From Gemmatimonadota bacterium (lineage in GTDB: Bacteria > Gemmatimonadota > Gemmatimonadetes > Longimicrobiales > Gaopeijiaceae), in contig JAWKQN010000015.1 in assembly GCA_041390125.1 (NCBI GenBank), forward strand, positions 55,904-119,903: DNA of 64,000 nucleotides. The letters run 5' to 3'. Shown piece after piece: positions 1-7,982 of this stretch. Below the pieces are notes generated by a model. That model had not been told where the DNA came from and did no database searches. It saw only the letters and a list, made by a program, of their open reading frames with translations. Made by a program: the position numbers and the translations under genes. Within the stretch, counting starts at the first letter, position 1, and each line of letters opens with the position of its first letter.

Positions 1-248
1 GGCGTCCGCCGGGCGGACCGGGCGGCCCGTGGACCCGATGGCGTAACCCGCACTCCACCAGGAGGTTGCGCGATCGGCACCGCCGACCGCCTCTCCCGTT
101 CTGGACGCCGCGCACCCTGGCAGATCGCGGCACGGATGTGGCAGGATGCCCGAACCGCCCGAGGCGGTCGGTCCACATCGGTCGCTCGCACTCCACACCC
201 GGATTCCCCCGGCCCCCCCACGGGACCAGGGTCAACTTCCAGGGTCTT
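1..248. other. Left-edge region, possible tail of an upstream gene
   Basis: No complete gene is seen here. One plus-strand frame from position 2 reads A-S-A-G-R-T-G-R-P-V-D-P-M-A and stops at a TAA at 44-46, which could be the C-terminus of a gene entering from the left; TAA is rare by chance at this G+C, but 14 residues are too few to identify anything. Positions 60-67 carry a GGAGG-like sequence with no convincing start behind it. The rest is the leader of the pseudopilin operon. No promoter was recognised with confidence. Confidence 0.3.
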
Positions 249-710
249 ATGCTTCAGGAACGTGGTTCGTTCGGCCGACGTGGCTTCAGCGTCCTCGAGA
301 CGCTGACGGCCCTCTCCATCGGCGTCGTGCTCGTCTCCCTCTCCGTCCGCGCCTCGACGCCCGTGCGCGAGAACGTGGCCGTCCAATCGGCCGATCAGGC
401 CTTCCGCGGCATGTTGGCCCGGGCCCGCTCCCAGGCCATCGAGCGGGGCGAGAATGCCGTGCTCCACCTGGACGCGGGCGGCGACAGCGTCTGGATCGAG
501 CGCGGCAACCAGGTCGTCGAGGGATTCCGGTTCGATCACGAGCTGGGCGTCGACGTGCAGACCGCGGGCAGCGTGGATCTGTGCATGACGCCTCGCGGAA
601 CCGCCGATCCCACCTGCGGGACCGGCACGGTGATGACGATCCGCTTCCAGCGGGGCGCTGCGAGCAGCGCCCTGCAGGTGCTCCCGCTCGGTCAGATCAT
701 CGGGACATGA
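249..710 (+). CDS. Type IV pseudopilin, GspH/FimT-like
   Basis: A minor pseudopilin of 153 residues that would sit in an inner-membrane type IV pilus or type II secretion assembly. The N-terminus has a class III prepilin site: GRRG is followed by F-S-V-L-E, with Glu at mature position 5, and then a hydrophobic helix, ALSIGVVLVSLSV. The remainder is a small globular domain with a Cys pair near the C-terminus, matching the GspH/FimT size class. The ATG at 249 is chosen because it puts the leader directly before the cleavage site; an in-frame upstream extension to 66 has no family resemblance. The stop overlaps the next gene by 4 bases (ATGA), so it heads a four-gene pseudopilin operon. A PilD-type peptidase, ATPase and secretin are not in the window. 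Confidence 0.85.
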   Translation: MLQERGSFGRRGFSVLETLTALSIGVVLVSLSVRASTPVRENVAVQSADQAFRGMLARARSQAIERGENAVLHLDAGGDSVWIERGNQVVEGFRFDHELGVDVQTAGSVDLCMTPRGTADPTCGTGTVMTIRFQRGAASSALQVLPLGQIIGT

Positions 711-1114
711 GGGCGCACGGCACCGCATCCCCGGATCGCGGCGGCTCCCAGGCGGGCTTCACGCTACTGGAGCTCATGGTGGGCCTCGTGCTCTTCTCGT
801 TCGGCACGCTGGGACTGGCCGCGATGACGGTGGGGCTGCAGCGGCAGACCACGCTGGCCCAGCTCCGGACGGAACGGACCGCGGCCGTGGTCGCCGCGGT
901 GGAGCGGGTCCGGTCGTTCGACTTCGATTCCCTGACGGCGGGCTCGCAGGCCGCGGGTCCGTACAAGGTCAGCTGGTCGGTGGCGCCGACCGGCCGGTAT
1001 GTGAAGCAGGTGCGCGTGATCACGGTCGGCCCGGGGCTCGCGTACGGGCCGCAGGGCGCGTTCGTGGATCCGGCCCGTGCCGACACCCTCGACTACCCGG
1101 TGCTCAAGCCGTGA
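707..1114 (+). CDS. Type IV pseudopilin, PilV-like
   Basis: A second minor pseudopilin of 135 residues. The leader ends S-Q-A-G and is followed by F-T-L-L-E-L-M-V-G-L, a textbook prepilin cleavage site with Glu5 and a long hydrophobic N-terminal helix through roughly residue 42. A short globular part follows with no Cys. The size and the place between a FimT-like and a PilW-like gene suggest PilV, the minor pilin that helps prime pilus assembly. The ATG overlaps the TGA of the preceding gene, and its own stop overlaps the next start (GTGA), indicating translational coupling. PilV identity rests on order and size; the prepilin nature is clear from sequence. Confidence 0.82.
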   Translation: MRAHGTASPDRGGSQAGFTLLELMVGLVLFSFGTLGLAAMTVGLQRQTTLAQLRTERTAAVVAAVERVRSFDFDSLTAGSQAAGPYKVSWSVAPTGRYVKQVRVITVGPGLAYGPQGAFVDPARADTLDYPVLKP

Positions 1115-1914
1115 ACCGATCCGGCTTCTCCCTCGTCGAGCTCCTCGTGGTGTCGGCGGTGGGCGGGCTGCTGCTCGTCGGCGTGTACGGCACGCTGGCC
1201 GCGCAGCGCCACGCCTTCACGCTCCAGAGCAGCCAGGTGGAGACGCAGCAGTCGGCGCGCGCAGGACTCGACGTGCTGCTCACCGAGCTGCGCTCCCTCA
1301 GCCCGGGTGGCGGAGACGTGGTCTCCATGGACGACGACTCCATCACGGTGCGGGTCATGCGCACGGCCGGGCTGATCTGCGATGTCACCTACGGGGGCAC
1401 GCCCGTCCTCACGGCCCTCCCGGTGGGTGCGCCGTTCCGGCCGGGCGACTCGCTGTTCGTCTTCGCGGACGGCGATCGCGACGTCGCCGCCGACGATGCC
1501 TGGATCGCCGCTCGCGCCGGCCCCGTGGACACGCTCGGGGTCTGCAACGGCGCGGTCGCGCAGCGGATCGACCTCCCCGGCGCGGGTCCGGCCTTCGCCG
1601 CCGATTCGGTCCGCTCCGGCGGTCTGGTCCGGGCGTTCGAGTGGCGCTCCTATGGGCTGGGGCTCTATGGCGGGCACACCTACCTGGGCACCTGGACGCC
1701 GGGGACCAGCTTCACGCCGCTCGTGGGTCCCCTCGACGCCACGGCCGGCCCCGCCCTGCGGCTCGACTACTACGACGCGCTCGGCAATCCGGCGCTGACG
1801 CCATCCGCCGTGCACCGCATCGATGTGCTGGTCCGCGCCGCGTCCCCGGCCATCACGGCCGCGGGCGCGCCGCTCGTGGACTCGCTCGTGGCCACCGTCT
1901 TCTCGCGCAACTGA
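1111..1914 (+). CDS. Type IV pseudopilin, PilW-like
   Basis: A 267-residue prepilin with a very short leader: M-N-R-S-G is followed by F-S-L-V-E-L-L-V-V-S, with Glu5 present. The hydrophobic helix runs to about residue 30. The C-terminal domain, about 235 residues, is larger than in the two preceding genes, as is usual for PilW/GspJ-type minor pilins. The start is a GTG overlapping the upstream TGA by four bases. The stop overlaps the next ATG in a TGATG arrangement. The role would be initiation or tip complex of a type IV pilus-like fibre; whether this is a pilus or a secretion pseudopilus cannot be decided from this window. Confidence 0.83.
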   Translation: MNRSGFSLVELLVVSAVGGLLLVGVYGTLAAQRHAFTLQSSQVETQQSARAGLDVLLTELRSLSPGGGDVVSMDDDSITVRVMRTAGLICDVTYGGTPVLTALPVGAPFRPGDSLFVFADGDRDVAADDAWIAARAGPVDTLGVCNGAVAQRIDLPGAGPAFAADSVRSGGLVRAFEWRSYGLGLYGGHTYLGTWTPGTSFTPLVGPLDATAGPALRLDYYDALGNPALTPSAVHRIDVLVRAASPAITAAGAPLVDSLVATVFSRN

Positions 1915-3098
1915 TGCCGATGACCGCCGCCGTTCCCGCCTGCGCGCCCCGCGATCGCTCGGACCGGCGCGGCTTCGTGCTGCCGGCCGCGCTACTGGCG
2001 ATCGTGATCCTGACCATCGTCACCACGGCCGGCTTCTTCTCCGTGCAGCAGGAATCGCGGATCGGGGCCTCGGGGGAGCGGGCCGCGAAGGCACTCTACC
2101 TGGCCGAGCAGGGACTCACCGAGGTCCTGGGCGGGTGGAGCAACGCCTCGGCGTCCGCCCTGCCGGTCTGGGGCACGGCGCAGTTCGCGGACACGACCTC
2201 CGCCGGCATCTGGTCGGTGACGCTCACACGGGGCAGCGAACGCATCTTCTACCTGGACGCCACGGGCACGGTGACCGACGGCGGCGTGTTGTACACGGGC
2301 GCCCAGCGCCGGATCGGGATGGCCGCGCGCATGAGCCTGCCTCGCCTGGACCCGCGGGCGGCGGTCACGACCACCGTGAACGTGTCCGTGCAAGGGCAGG
2401 CGGAGGTGCACGGGGAGGATCAGATCCCTCCCGGGTGGGGGGGGGTCTGCAGCGGCACGCTCGCGAACCGCGGCGGGGTCCTCATGCAGGACACGACCAC
2501 GGTGTCGAACGGCGGTCAGAGCCAGCTGACCGGAGCCCCACCGCTCCTCGAGGATCCGACGCTCGGACAGCACACCTTCACCCAGTTCGGGGACATGGAT
2601 TGGCCGGAGCTGGTGTCGCTGGCGTCCAAGGTGTACGGGGGCGGATCCCTCGCCCGGTTCGGGGCCCAGCTCGACCCGGTCGGGGGCTGCGACTACGGAC
2701 ACACACAGAACTGGGGCGATCCCGAGAATCCGGGCGCGCCCTGCGGTGGGTACTTCCCCGTCGTCTATATCGCCGGAGACGCCACGCTGCAGTCGGGGAC
2801 CCGGGGACAGGGCATCCTGCTGGTGGAGGGAGACCTGGTCGTCCGTGGGGACGTGCTCTTCAACGGCCTGGTGATCGCGCAGGGTGCGTACGACGCGGAG
2901 GGTGCCGACAACCGCATCTACGGCGCCGTGATGGCCAACAACGTGGACATCGAGCAGACGAGCACGCTCGGGCGGTCGGGTGTCGACTACTCGAGCTGCG
3001 CCGTGGAGCGCGCGCTGCTCAACGCGACGGAGCTCGATCGCGCGCGTCCACTGTCGCAGCGGGCGTGGGTGGATCTTTCGGCGCTACCGGCGAGCTGA
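1914..3098 (+). CDS. PilX-like pilus assembly protein
   Basis: A 394-residue protein ending the pseudopilin operon. Residues 14-50 read D-R-R-G-F-V-L-P-A-A-L-L-A-I-V-I-L, the PilX-type N-terminus, which has the cleavable Gly-Phe but typically no Glu5. The motif L-Y-L-A-E-Q-G-L at about residues 60-67 is the A-E-x-G-L helix that PilX-like proteins carry after the membrane segment. The remainder is a large extracytoplasmic domain, rich in Gly and Thr with several Cys (CSG, GGCDYG, APCGGY, SSCAVE), that could form disulfides. The ATG at 1914 shares one base with the stop of the previous gene. Its last 80 bases overlap a convergent membrane-protein gene on the other strand. Confidence 0.8.
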   Translation: MPMTAAVPACAPRDRSDRRGFVLPAALLAIVILTIVTTAGFFSVQQESRIGASGERAAKALYLAEQGLTEVLGGWSNASASALPVWGTAQFADTTSAGIWSVTLTRGSERIFYLDATGTVTDGGVLYTGAQRRIGMAARMSLPRLDPRAAVTTTVNVSVQGQAEVHGEDQIPPGWGGVCSGTLANRGGVLMQDTTTVSNGGQSQLTGAPPLLEDPTLGQHTFTQFGDMDWPELVSLASKVYGGGSLARFGAQLDPVGGCDYGHTQNWGDPENPGAPCGGYFPVVYIAGDATLQSGTRGQGILLVEGDLVVRGDVLFNGLVIAQGAYDAEGADNRIYGAVMANNVDIEQTSTLGRSGVDYSSCAVERALLNATELDRARPLSQRAWVDLSALPAS

Positions 3099-3516
3099 GC
3101 CGCACCACCCGGCTCGCCATCCGGTTCATCCGCAGCTCGATCCCACCGGGGCCCGGTCGGCTGCGCATCGCGACCAGCGTGACCCAGCCGAGCCCGCTGA
3201 CGGTGATGCCGAGCGGCACCAGCACCATCCCCGCGAGGATCCCGAAGCTTCCGGCGGCGAAGACCATCACGCCGAACCCCAGGATCGCCAACCCCGCCAG
3301 CCCCAGCCCGAGCGCGCCCAGGCCGAACAGCGCCCGGAGCGCCCGTGCACCTGCGCCGTCCCCGCCGTGCTTGTGCACCAGGATCACGCCGAGAAGCAGC
3401 GCGAAGCCCGCCCAGATGAGCCGCTCCAGGGGCGACGCCAGGAAGATGGCCACGACCGCGAAGGCGGCCGCGACTTCGAGGACGTACCAGCGGAACATCG
3501 CACGCAGGAGATCCAT
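3019..3516 (-). CDS. Small multi-pass membrane protein
   Basis: A hypothetical inner-membrane protein of 165 residues. Four hydrophobic stretches can be seen: about 10-28 (YVLEVAAAFAVVAIFLA), 32-48, 62-88 and 90-112, followed by a basic, probably cytoplasmic tail of about 50 residues. No family motif was recognised. It starts at an ATG with no clear ribosome binding site and its C-terminal 26 codons overlap the end of the convergent pilX-like gene. Either the overlap is real or the gene ends with dispensable tail sequence. The clean alternation of hydrophobic segments makes a chance shadow frame unlikely, but the call stays moderate. Confidence 0.6.
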   Translation of the reverse strand: MDLLRAMFRWYVLEVAAAFAVVAIFLASPLERLIWAGFALLLGVILVHKHGGDGAGARALRALFGLGALGLGLAGLAILGFGVMVFAAGSFGILAGMVLVPLGITVSGLGWVTLVAMRSRPGPGGIELRMNRMASRVVRLSSPVAPKDPPTPAATVDARDRAPSR

Positions 3517-3656
3517 GGCACCGGTGGGCTGGACCGGTCCGTCGCAGCGCGGCTACGCCCGCGGGAGTCGGTCGCCACCTGGCGCCGTTGCAAGGCGGGC
3601 GCCGTGATGGACCCGTGCCACTGCAGAGCGCGCCCTTGCGGATCGCGCGCCCGACG

Positions 3657-4085
3657 TCAGCCGGTGTCCAGGGCCTGCAGCCGCGCCAGCACGTCGGTGC
3701 GCCGCTCCTCCGCTTCGTCGAGGCCGTAGAACGTCGCAGACGGCAGGATCAGCTCGTACAGGCGAAGCGCCCGGATCCAGGCACCGTGCGCGGTGTCCGG
3801 ATCTCCGGCGGCGTCCGCGCCGAGACCCTGGATGTAGAGCGCCTCCGCCAACACCCAGGCGCGGGTCGGATCGACCTCGCCGCCGCCGAGGATCATCAGC
3901 TCCAGCGTCTCCGGAGAGGCCCGGAGCGCCAGGTCGGCGTCCAGGCCCACGCCCTGCAGGGCGCGATCCAGCTCCGCGCGTACCTCGGCGGGGTCGACCG
4001 GCCCTTCCAGGATCCGCCGACGCAGCTCCGCCAGCGCCCGTCCCATCTGCTCGATGAGACGCAGGATGTAGTCACGCTGGGGCAC
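3657..4085 (-). CDS. Small helical protein, DUF6483-like
   Basis: A 142-residue soluble protein. It opens V-P-Q-R-D-Y-I-L-R-L-I-E-Q-M-G-R-A-L-A-E-L-R-R-R-I, a pattern seen in a family of uncharacterised bacterial helical proteins (DUF6483-like) that begin with DY-I-L-R-I-I-E-Q. The rest is helical with TPR-like stretches (RAWVLAEALYIQG, TAHGAWIRALRLYELIL). A GTG start at 4085 is preferred to an upstream frame extension because the family begins here and the GTG lies 8 bases after the stop of the amidohydrolase, implying an operon. The function is unknown; the TPR-like repeats suggest protein-protein contact. Confidence 0.6.
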   Translation of the reverse strand: MPQRDYILRLIEQMGRALAELRRRILEGPVDPAEVRAELDRALQGVGLDADLALRASPETLELMILGGGEVDPTRAWVLAEALYIQGLGADAAGDPDTAHGAWIRALRLYELILPSATFYGLDEAEERRTDVLARLQALDTG

Positions 4086-4092
4086 GGATCCG

Positions 4093-5838
4093 CTACCGGC
4101 GTCCGGTCCAGCCGGGCCCACGCAGGGCCCGTCCCGGCGTGGCTCCCGTGTGGCTGCCGTCGCGCACCACCGGGACGCCGTTGACGAGCACGTGCAGGAT
4201 GCCCGTCGAAAGCTGATGGGGATCCTCGTAGGTGGCACGATCCGACACGGTCTCGGGATCGAACACCACGATGTCGGCGAAGAACCCCTCCGTCAGCAGC
4301 CCCCGGTCGCGGATCCGGAGCCGCGTGGCCACGGCGGACGACATCTTGCGCACCGCGTCCTCGAGCGGCAGGACGCCTTCGTCGCGCACGTAGCGGCCCA
4401 GGATCCGCGTGAAGGTCCCATAGGCCCGCGGATGCACCAGGCCATCGGCCGCGTCGGGATCGACGCCGCTCGCGTCGGTCCCGAACTTGATCCACGGCTG
4501 CTGCAGCTGCAGACGCACGTTGTCTTCGTCCATCATGAAGAAGATCGTGCCGATCCTCTGCTCCTCGGACAGCACGAGATCCATGGCGGTGTCGATCCAG
4601 TCGCTGCCCATCATCGTCGCCACCTCCGCGAGCCGGCGCCCGACCAGGCCGCGGTTGCCCTCGCGCTCGAAGCCGAGGAGCAGGACGCCTTCCGGCGTCG
4701 CCAGCTCGCAGAGGTTCTCCCAGCTGCCGTCGTTGGCCCGGATCTCTTCGCGGATCCGCGCCCGCACGTTCTGGTCGCGCAGGTTCTGGAGGAGCCGCCC
4801 GTCCGCCGAGACCCACGGCGGAAAGCAGGCGGTCAGCCCGGTCCCGCCCGCCACGTACGGGTACATGTCCGCCTGGACGTCGAGGCCGGCCGCACGCGCC
4901 GAGTCGATCCGCGCGATGGCGGCCGCGGCTTTGCCCCAGTTCCGGCGGCCCGCTGCCTTCAGGTGGTAGATCTCGACCGGGACGCCACCGCGTCGGCCGA
5001 TCTCGATGGCTTCGTCGATGGCCTCCAGCAGTCGATCCGCCTCGGAGCGCATGTGGGTGATGTAGAGGCCCCCGTACGGTGCCATGGCCCGCGCCAGCAG
5101 CGTGAGCTCTTCGGTGCCGGCGAAGTTGCCCGGCGGATAGATCAGGGCGGACGCGAGCCCGAAGGCGCCGTCGCGCATGGCATCACGCACCGCCTCCTGC
5201 ATGGCCTCCATCTCGGATTGGCTGGCCGCGCCCATGGCCAGCCCGCGCCCGAACGTCCGGATGGTGCTGGCGCCGACGAAGGAGCCGACGTTGGTGGAGA
5301 CTCCGTGCTCCTCGATGGCGCGTAGCCAGGCGTCGAAGCCACGCGGCCCCTCGAAGCGGCGCAGGCGGGCCACGGCCGCGCTGTCGCGGACGCCCCCCGC
5401 CTCGAGGATGCGCTCGTTGACCGGCGCGTCGGTGCTGCCCTCGCCGAGGATCTCCGTGGTCACGCCCTGCGTCACCTTGCTCACGAGGCGCCCGTCGCCC
5501 CGTAGCACCGCGGACCGCGACTGGCCCTGGATATCGATGAAGCCCGGTGCCACCACGAGCCCCGTGGCGTCGATGCGGTCGCGCGCCGCCACGTTGCGCA
5601 GCATTCCCGGCGGCGCCACGCGCACGATCCGATCGCCACGCACGGCCACGTCGCCATGGAACCAGGCAGCTCCCGTTCCGTCCACGATCCGTCCGCCTTC
5701 GATGACCAGATCGTAGCTGCCCCCACCGCTACGGGGCGCCGAAGTCTGCGCGGGATCGGAGCCCACGCCCATGGCGGCGCACGCGGACAGGAGGAGCAGG
5801 ACCGGGAAGAGCGCGAAGCGCCGGAGAGGAGCGTTCAT
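4093..5838 (-). CDS. Lipoprotein amidohydrolase, N-acyl-D-amino-acid deacylase family, HxH lost
   Basis: A 581-residue member of the D-aminoacylase branch of the amidohydrolase superfamily. A lipobox (LLLLSAC, Cys20) predicts an exported lipoprotein. Family features are the N-terminal beta-sandwich (YDLVIEGGRIVDGTG), the strand A-P-G-F-I-D, His262 (YITHMRSEAD), His292 (EIYHLKAAG) and the catalytic-type Asp455 (FGTDASG). The canonical H-x-H after GFID is replaced by Q104-G-Q106, and the position usually held by the metal-bridging Cys is Glu133 (LGEGST). The enzyme may therefore use one metal or a different ligand set. It precedes the small helical gene by 8 bases. Substrate cannot be assigned; D-amino acid or N-acyl amide hydrolysis is only the family expectation. 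Confidence 0.8.
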   Translation of the reverse strand: MNAPLRRFALFPVLLLLSACAAMGVGSDPAQTSAPRSGGGSYDLVIEGGRIVDGTGAAWFHGDVAVRGDRIVRVAPPGMLRNVAARDRIDATGLVVAPGFIDIQGQSRSAVLRGDGRLVSKVTQGVTTEILGEGSTDAPVNERILEAGGVRDSAAVARLRRFEGPRGFDAWLRAIEEHGVSTNVGSFVGASTIRTFGRGLAMGAASQSEMEAMQEAVRDAMRDGAFGLASALIYPPGNFAGTEELTLLARAMAPYGGLYITHMRSEADRLLEAIDEAIEIGRRGGVPVEIYHLKAAGRRNWGKAAAAIARIDSARAAGLDVQADMYPYVAGGTGLTACFPPWVSADGRLLQNLRDQNVRARIREEIRANDGSWENLCELATPEGVLLLGFEREGNRGLVGRRLAEVATMMGSDWIDTAMDLVLSEEQRIGTIFFMMDEDNVRLQLQQPWIKFGTDASGVDPDAADGLVHPRAYGTFTRILGRYVRDEGVLPLEDAVRKMSSAVATRLRIRDRGLLTEGFFADIVVFDPETVSDRATYEDPHQLSTGILHVLVNGVPVVRDGSHTGATPGRALRGPGWTGRR

Positions 5839-6038
5839 CGGAAGGGCGGCTGGGGAGTCCGGTTCGTGGTCCCCGCACTATCGACCTGCGGGGCGGCCTT
5901 CGGCAACCCTGCGGACCGCGGGTGACCCCTTCCGAGCGTCTTCTGCGCCAGTGGGCATGAGGACCCCCGATCGCTCCCCCCTCCCCCCGCGGTCCTCCGA
6001 ACATCCCGTGCGCCCGCACCGTCTGGAGGGACGAACCC

Positions 6039-7922
6039 ATGGCGACATACCGCGACATCGTTCCGGTCAAGAAGAAGGTCGAAGACGAGCTCCTGGCCCG
6101 CCCCGGCGTCACCGGCGTGGACGTGGGCACGAAGATCAAAGGCGGCGAGGATACCGGACAGCTCGCCATCCGGGTCTACGTCGCCGAGAAGAAGGACGTC
6201 TCGGCCAAACAGAAGATCCCGGCCGAGGTGGAGGGCATCCCGACCGACGTCATCCAGCTCACGTTCAAGCCCACCCCGGCCATGCAGCGCCTGACGGAGT
6301 TCGGGCCGCAGGTGGACGCGACGCAGTACGCCACCCTGGAAGGCGGCATGAGCATCGGGCCCTGCCGTTCGCTCTATCTCGAGCCGCCCGAGGTGCCGAC
6401 CGCGGGCAACTATGTCTTCGTGGGTACGCTCGGCTGCATCGTGGAAGACGTGGCGAGCGGGGACGCGATGATGCTCACCAACTTCCACGTCGCTGCGCTC
6501 GACAACGGGTGGACCGTGGGAGACACCATCGCGCAGCCGGGTGTGCCCGACGGCGGCAGTTGCCCGACGGACGTCACCGGCACGCTGCAGCGCGCCGTGA
6601 TCGCGGGCACCACGGCGGGAGGCAATCCCGGTGTGGACGGCGCGGTGGTCCGCATCAACGGCCGGCCCCACCGGTGCTCGATCCTCGACATCGGCGACGT
6701 GGCCGGCACCGCCGTGGCCACCAACGGAATGAACGTGCGCAAGCGCGGTCGGACCACCGAGCTGACCCAGGGCGTCGTCCAATCCGTCAACGCCACCATC
6801 GTGGTGCCGTACGGCGATGGGATCGGGGACGTCACCCTGCACGACCAGATCCTCATCCGCGGCACACCGCAGCCCAACGGCGTCTTCGGGCTGGGCGGCG
6901 ACTCCGGCTCCGTCGTGGTCAACGGAGACCGCGAGGTCGTCGGTCTCTACTTCGCCGGGAACGACGCGGCCCCGGGCATGCCCGAAGGGGTGATCGGGGT
7001 CGCCAACCCCATCGCCGCGGTGCTGGCGGCGTTGAACGTGCGCATGTGCGTGCCCAAGGCCAAGGAGAAGCTGGAGAAGTTCGAGAAGGCCGAGAAGCTC
7101 GAGAAGATCGAGCTGAAGTTCGAAGGCAAGCACGAGCTGAAGGAGGTCCTGGAGAAGCACCGCTTCAAGGACGTCAAGGACCTCATCAAGGAGATCCGCA
7201 AGGAGTTCAAGGAGCCCAAGGAGATCTTCGAGGGCGGACCCAAGGAGTTCTTCGAGAACGATCCCAAGGGGATCGTGGAGGACAAGCCGGGCGAGTTCCC
7301 GGGCCTGCCCGGGGGTCCGGGCGGTCCGTTCGGACGTGGCTCCGACCTCGAAGCACGCCTCCAGGCGCTCGAGCAGGCGCTGGGGCTGCTCGGCCCCTCC
7401 GCGACCAAGCCGCCGGCCCGGGAGCTCAAGGCCTTCAAGGAGAAGCCGGAGAAGCGGGAGATCAAGGAGTGGAAGGAGTTCAAGGAGCCGGTCAAGGAGA
7501 AGCTCGAGAAGCTGGAGAAGCCGGAGAAGTTGGAGAAGCCCGAGAAATCCGAGAAGCTGGAGAAGCCCGAGCGCAAGGAGCTCAAGGACCAGCGCAAGGA
7601 GTTCAAGGAGTGGAAGGAGCCCAAGGAGCTGATCGAGGAGAAGGCGCTCGACAAGCCCGGTGAGGGACCGGGCCCTCTGCTGGGCGGGGGCAGCGGCGCC
7701 CCGACGGGGGACCCACTCGAGGAGCGCCTCGCGCGCCTGGAGGCTGCGCTCGGCAATCTGGCCCACTTCATCGGTCCGGAGCTGCGACCTGACCTCAGCG
7801 CGGGCGCGCTCCACCAGGAGCCGGACGCGCAACGCGCGCGGCGCGGGCGCCTGCAGAAGGACGCCACGGACAGCAAGCAGGCCAAGGACCAGAAGGACGC
7901 CGAGAAGCTCGGCGAACGCTGA
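6039..7922 (+). CDS. Trypsin-like serine protease with Lys/Glu-repeat tail
   Basis: A 627-residue protein with no signal peptide. Residues about 10-80 form a small alpha/beta domain (VEDELLARPGVTGVDVG). Residues about 120-330 form a trypsin-like domain with His150 (LTNFHV), Asp200 (PGVDGAV) and Ser289 (GGDSGS). From about 338 the protein becomes a highly charged Lys/Glu repeat tail (residues 338-410 and 459-540), built from K-E-x-x-E-K steps with regular Leu, Phe or Pro. Two Gly/Pro linkers with similar L-E-x-R-L-x-x-L-E-x-A-L-G helices follow the charged blocks (about 437-450 and 560-572), so the tail looks duplicated. GGAGG ends about nine bases before the ATG. The next two genes encode an ATP-grasp partner and an ATP-grasp ligase, so the Lys/Glu tail is a plausible ligase substrate; this is inference. 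Confidence 0.82.
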   Translation: MATYRDIVPVKKKVEDELLARPGVTGVDVGTKIKGGEDTGQLAIRVYVAEKKDVSAKQKIPAEVEGIPTDVIQLTFKPTPAMQRLTEFGPQVDATQYATLEGGMSIGPCRSLYLEPPEVPTAGNYVFVGTLGCIVEDVASGDAMMLTNFHVAALDNGWTVGDTIAQPGVPDGGSCPTDVTGTLQRAVIAGTTAGGNPGVDGAVVRINGRPHRCSILDIGDVAGTAVATNGMNVRKRGRTTELTQGVVQSVNATIVVPYGDGIGDVTLHDQILIRGTPQPNGVFGLGGDSGSVVVNGDREVVGLYFAGNDAAPGMPEGVIGVANPIAAVLAALNVRMCVPKAKEKLEKFEKAEKLEKIELKFEGKHELKEVLEKHRFKDVKDLIKEIRKEFKEPKEIFEGGPKEFFENDPKGIVEDKPGEFPGLPGGPGGPFGRGSDLEARLQALEQALGLLGPSATKPPARELKAFKEKPEKREIKEWKEFKEPVKEKLEKLEKPEKLEKPEKSEKLEKPERKELKDQRKEFKEWKEPKELIEEKALDKPGEGPGPLLGGGSGAPTGDPLEERLARLEAALGNLAHFIGPELRPDLSAGALHQEPDAQRARRGRLQKDATDSKQAKDQKDAEKLGER

Positions 7923-7931
7923 CCCGACGTC

Positions 7932-7961
7932 GGGGAGGCGGTCCCATCGGACCGCCTCCCC
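7932..7961 (+). terminator. Strong stem-loop after the protease gene
   Basis: A perfect 13-bp inverted repeat (GGGGAGGCGGTCC, loop CATC, GGACCGCCTCCCC) begins 10 bases after the protease stop codon. It is followed by CTTCGCC rather than a T-run. It probably acts as a terminator or mRNA 3' stabiliser that makes expression of the two downstream ATP-grasp genes lower than that of the protease. Confidence 0.6.
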
Positions 7962-7982
7962 CTTCGCCTACGGAGGTGTGCG

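Noticed and set aside
5835..7832. 665-residue Leu-rich frame antisense to the protease gene
   Set aside because: It mirrors the Lys/Glu repeat on the other strand, where GAG and AAG codons read back as CTC and CTT (Leu), and it has no domain or signal. The plus-strand protease has a complete catalytic triad.
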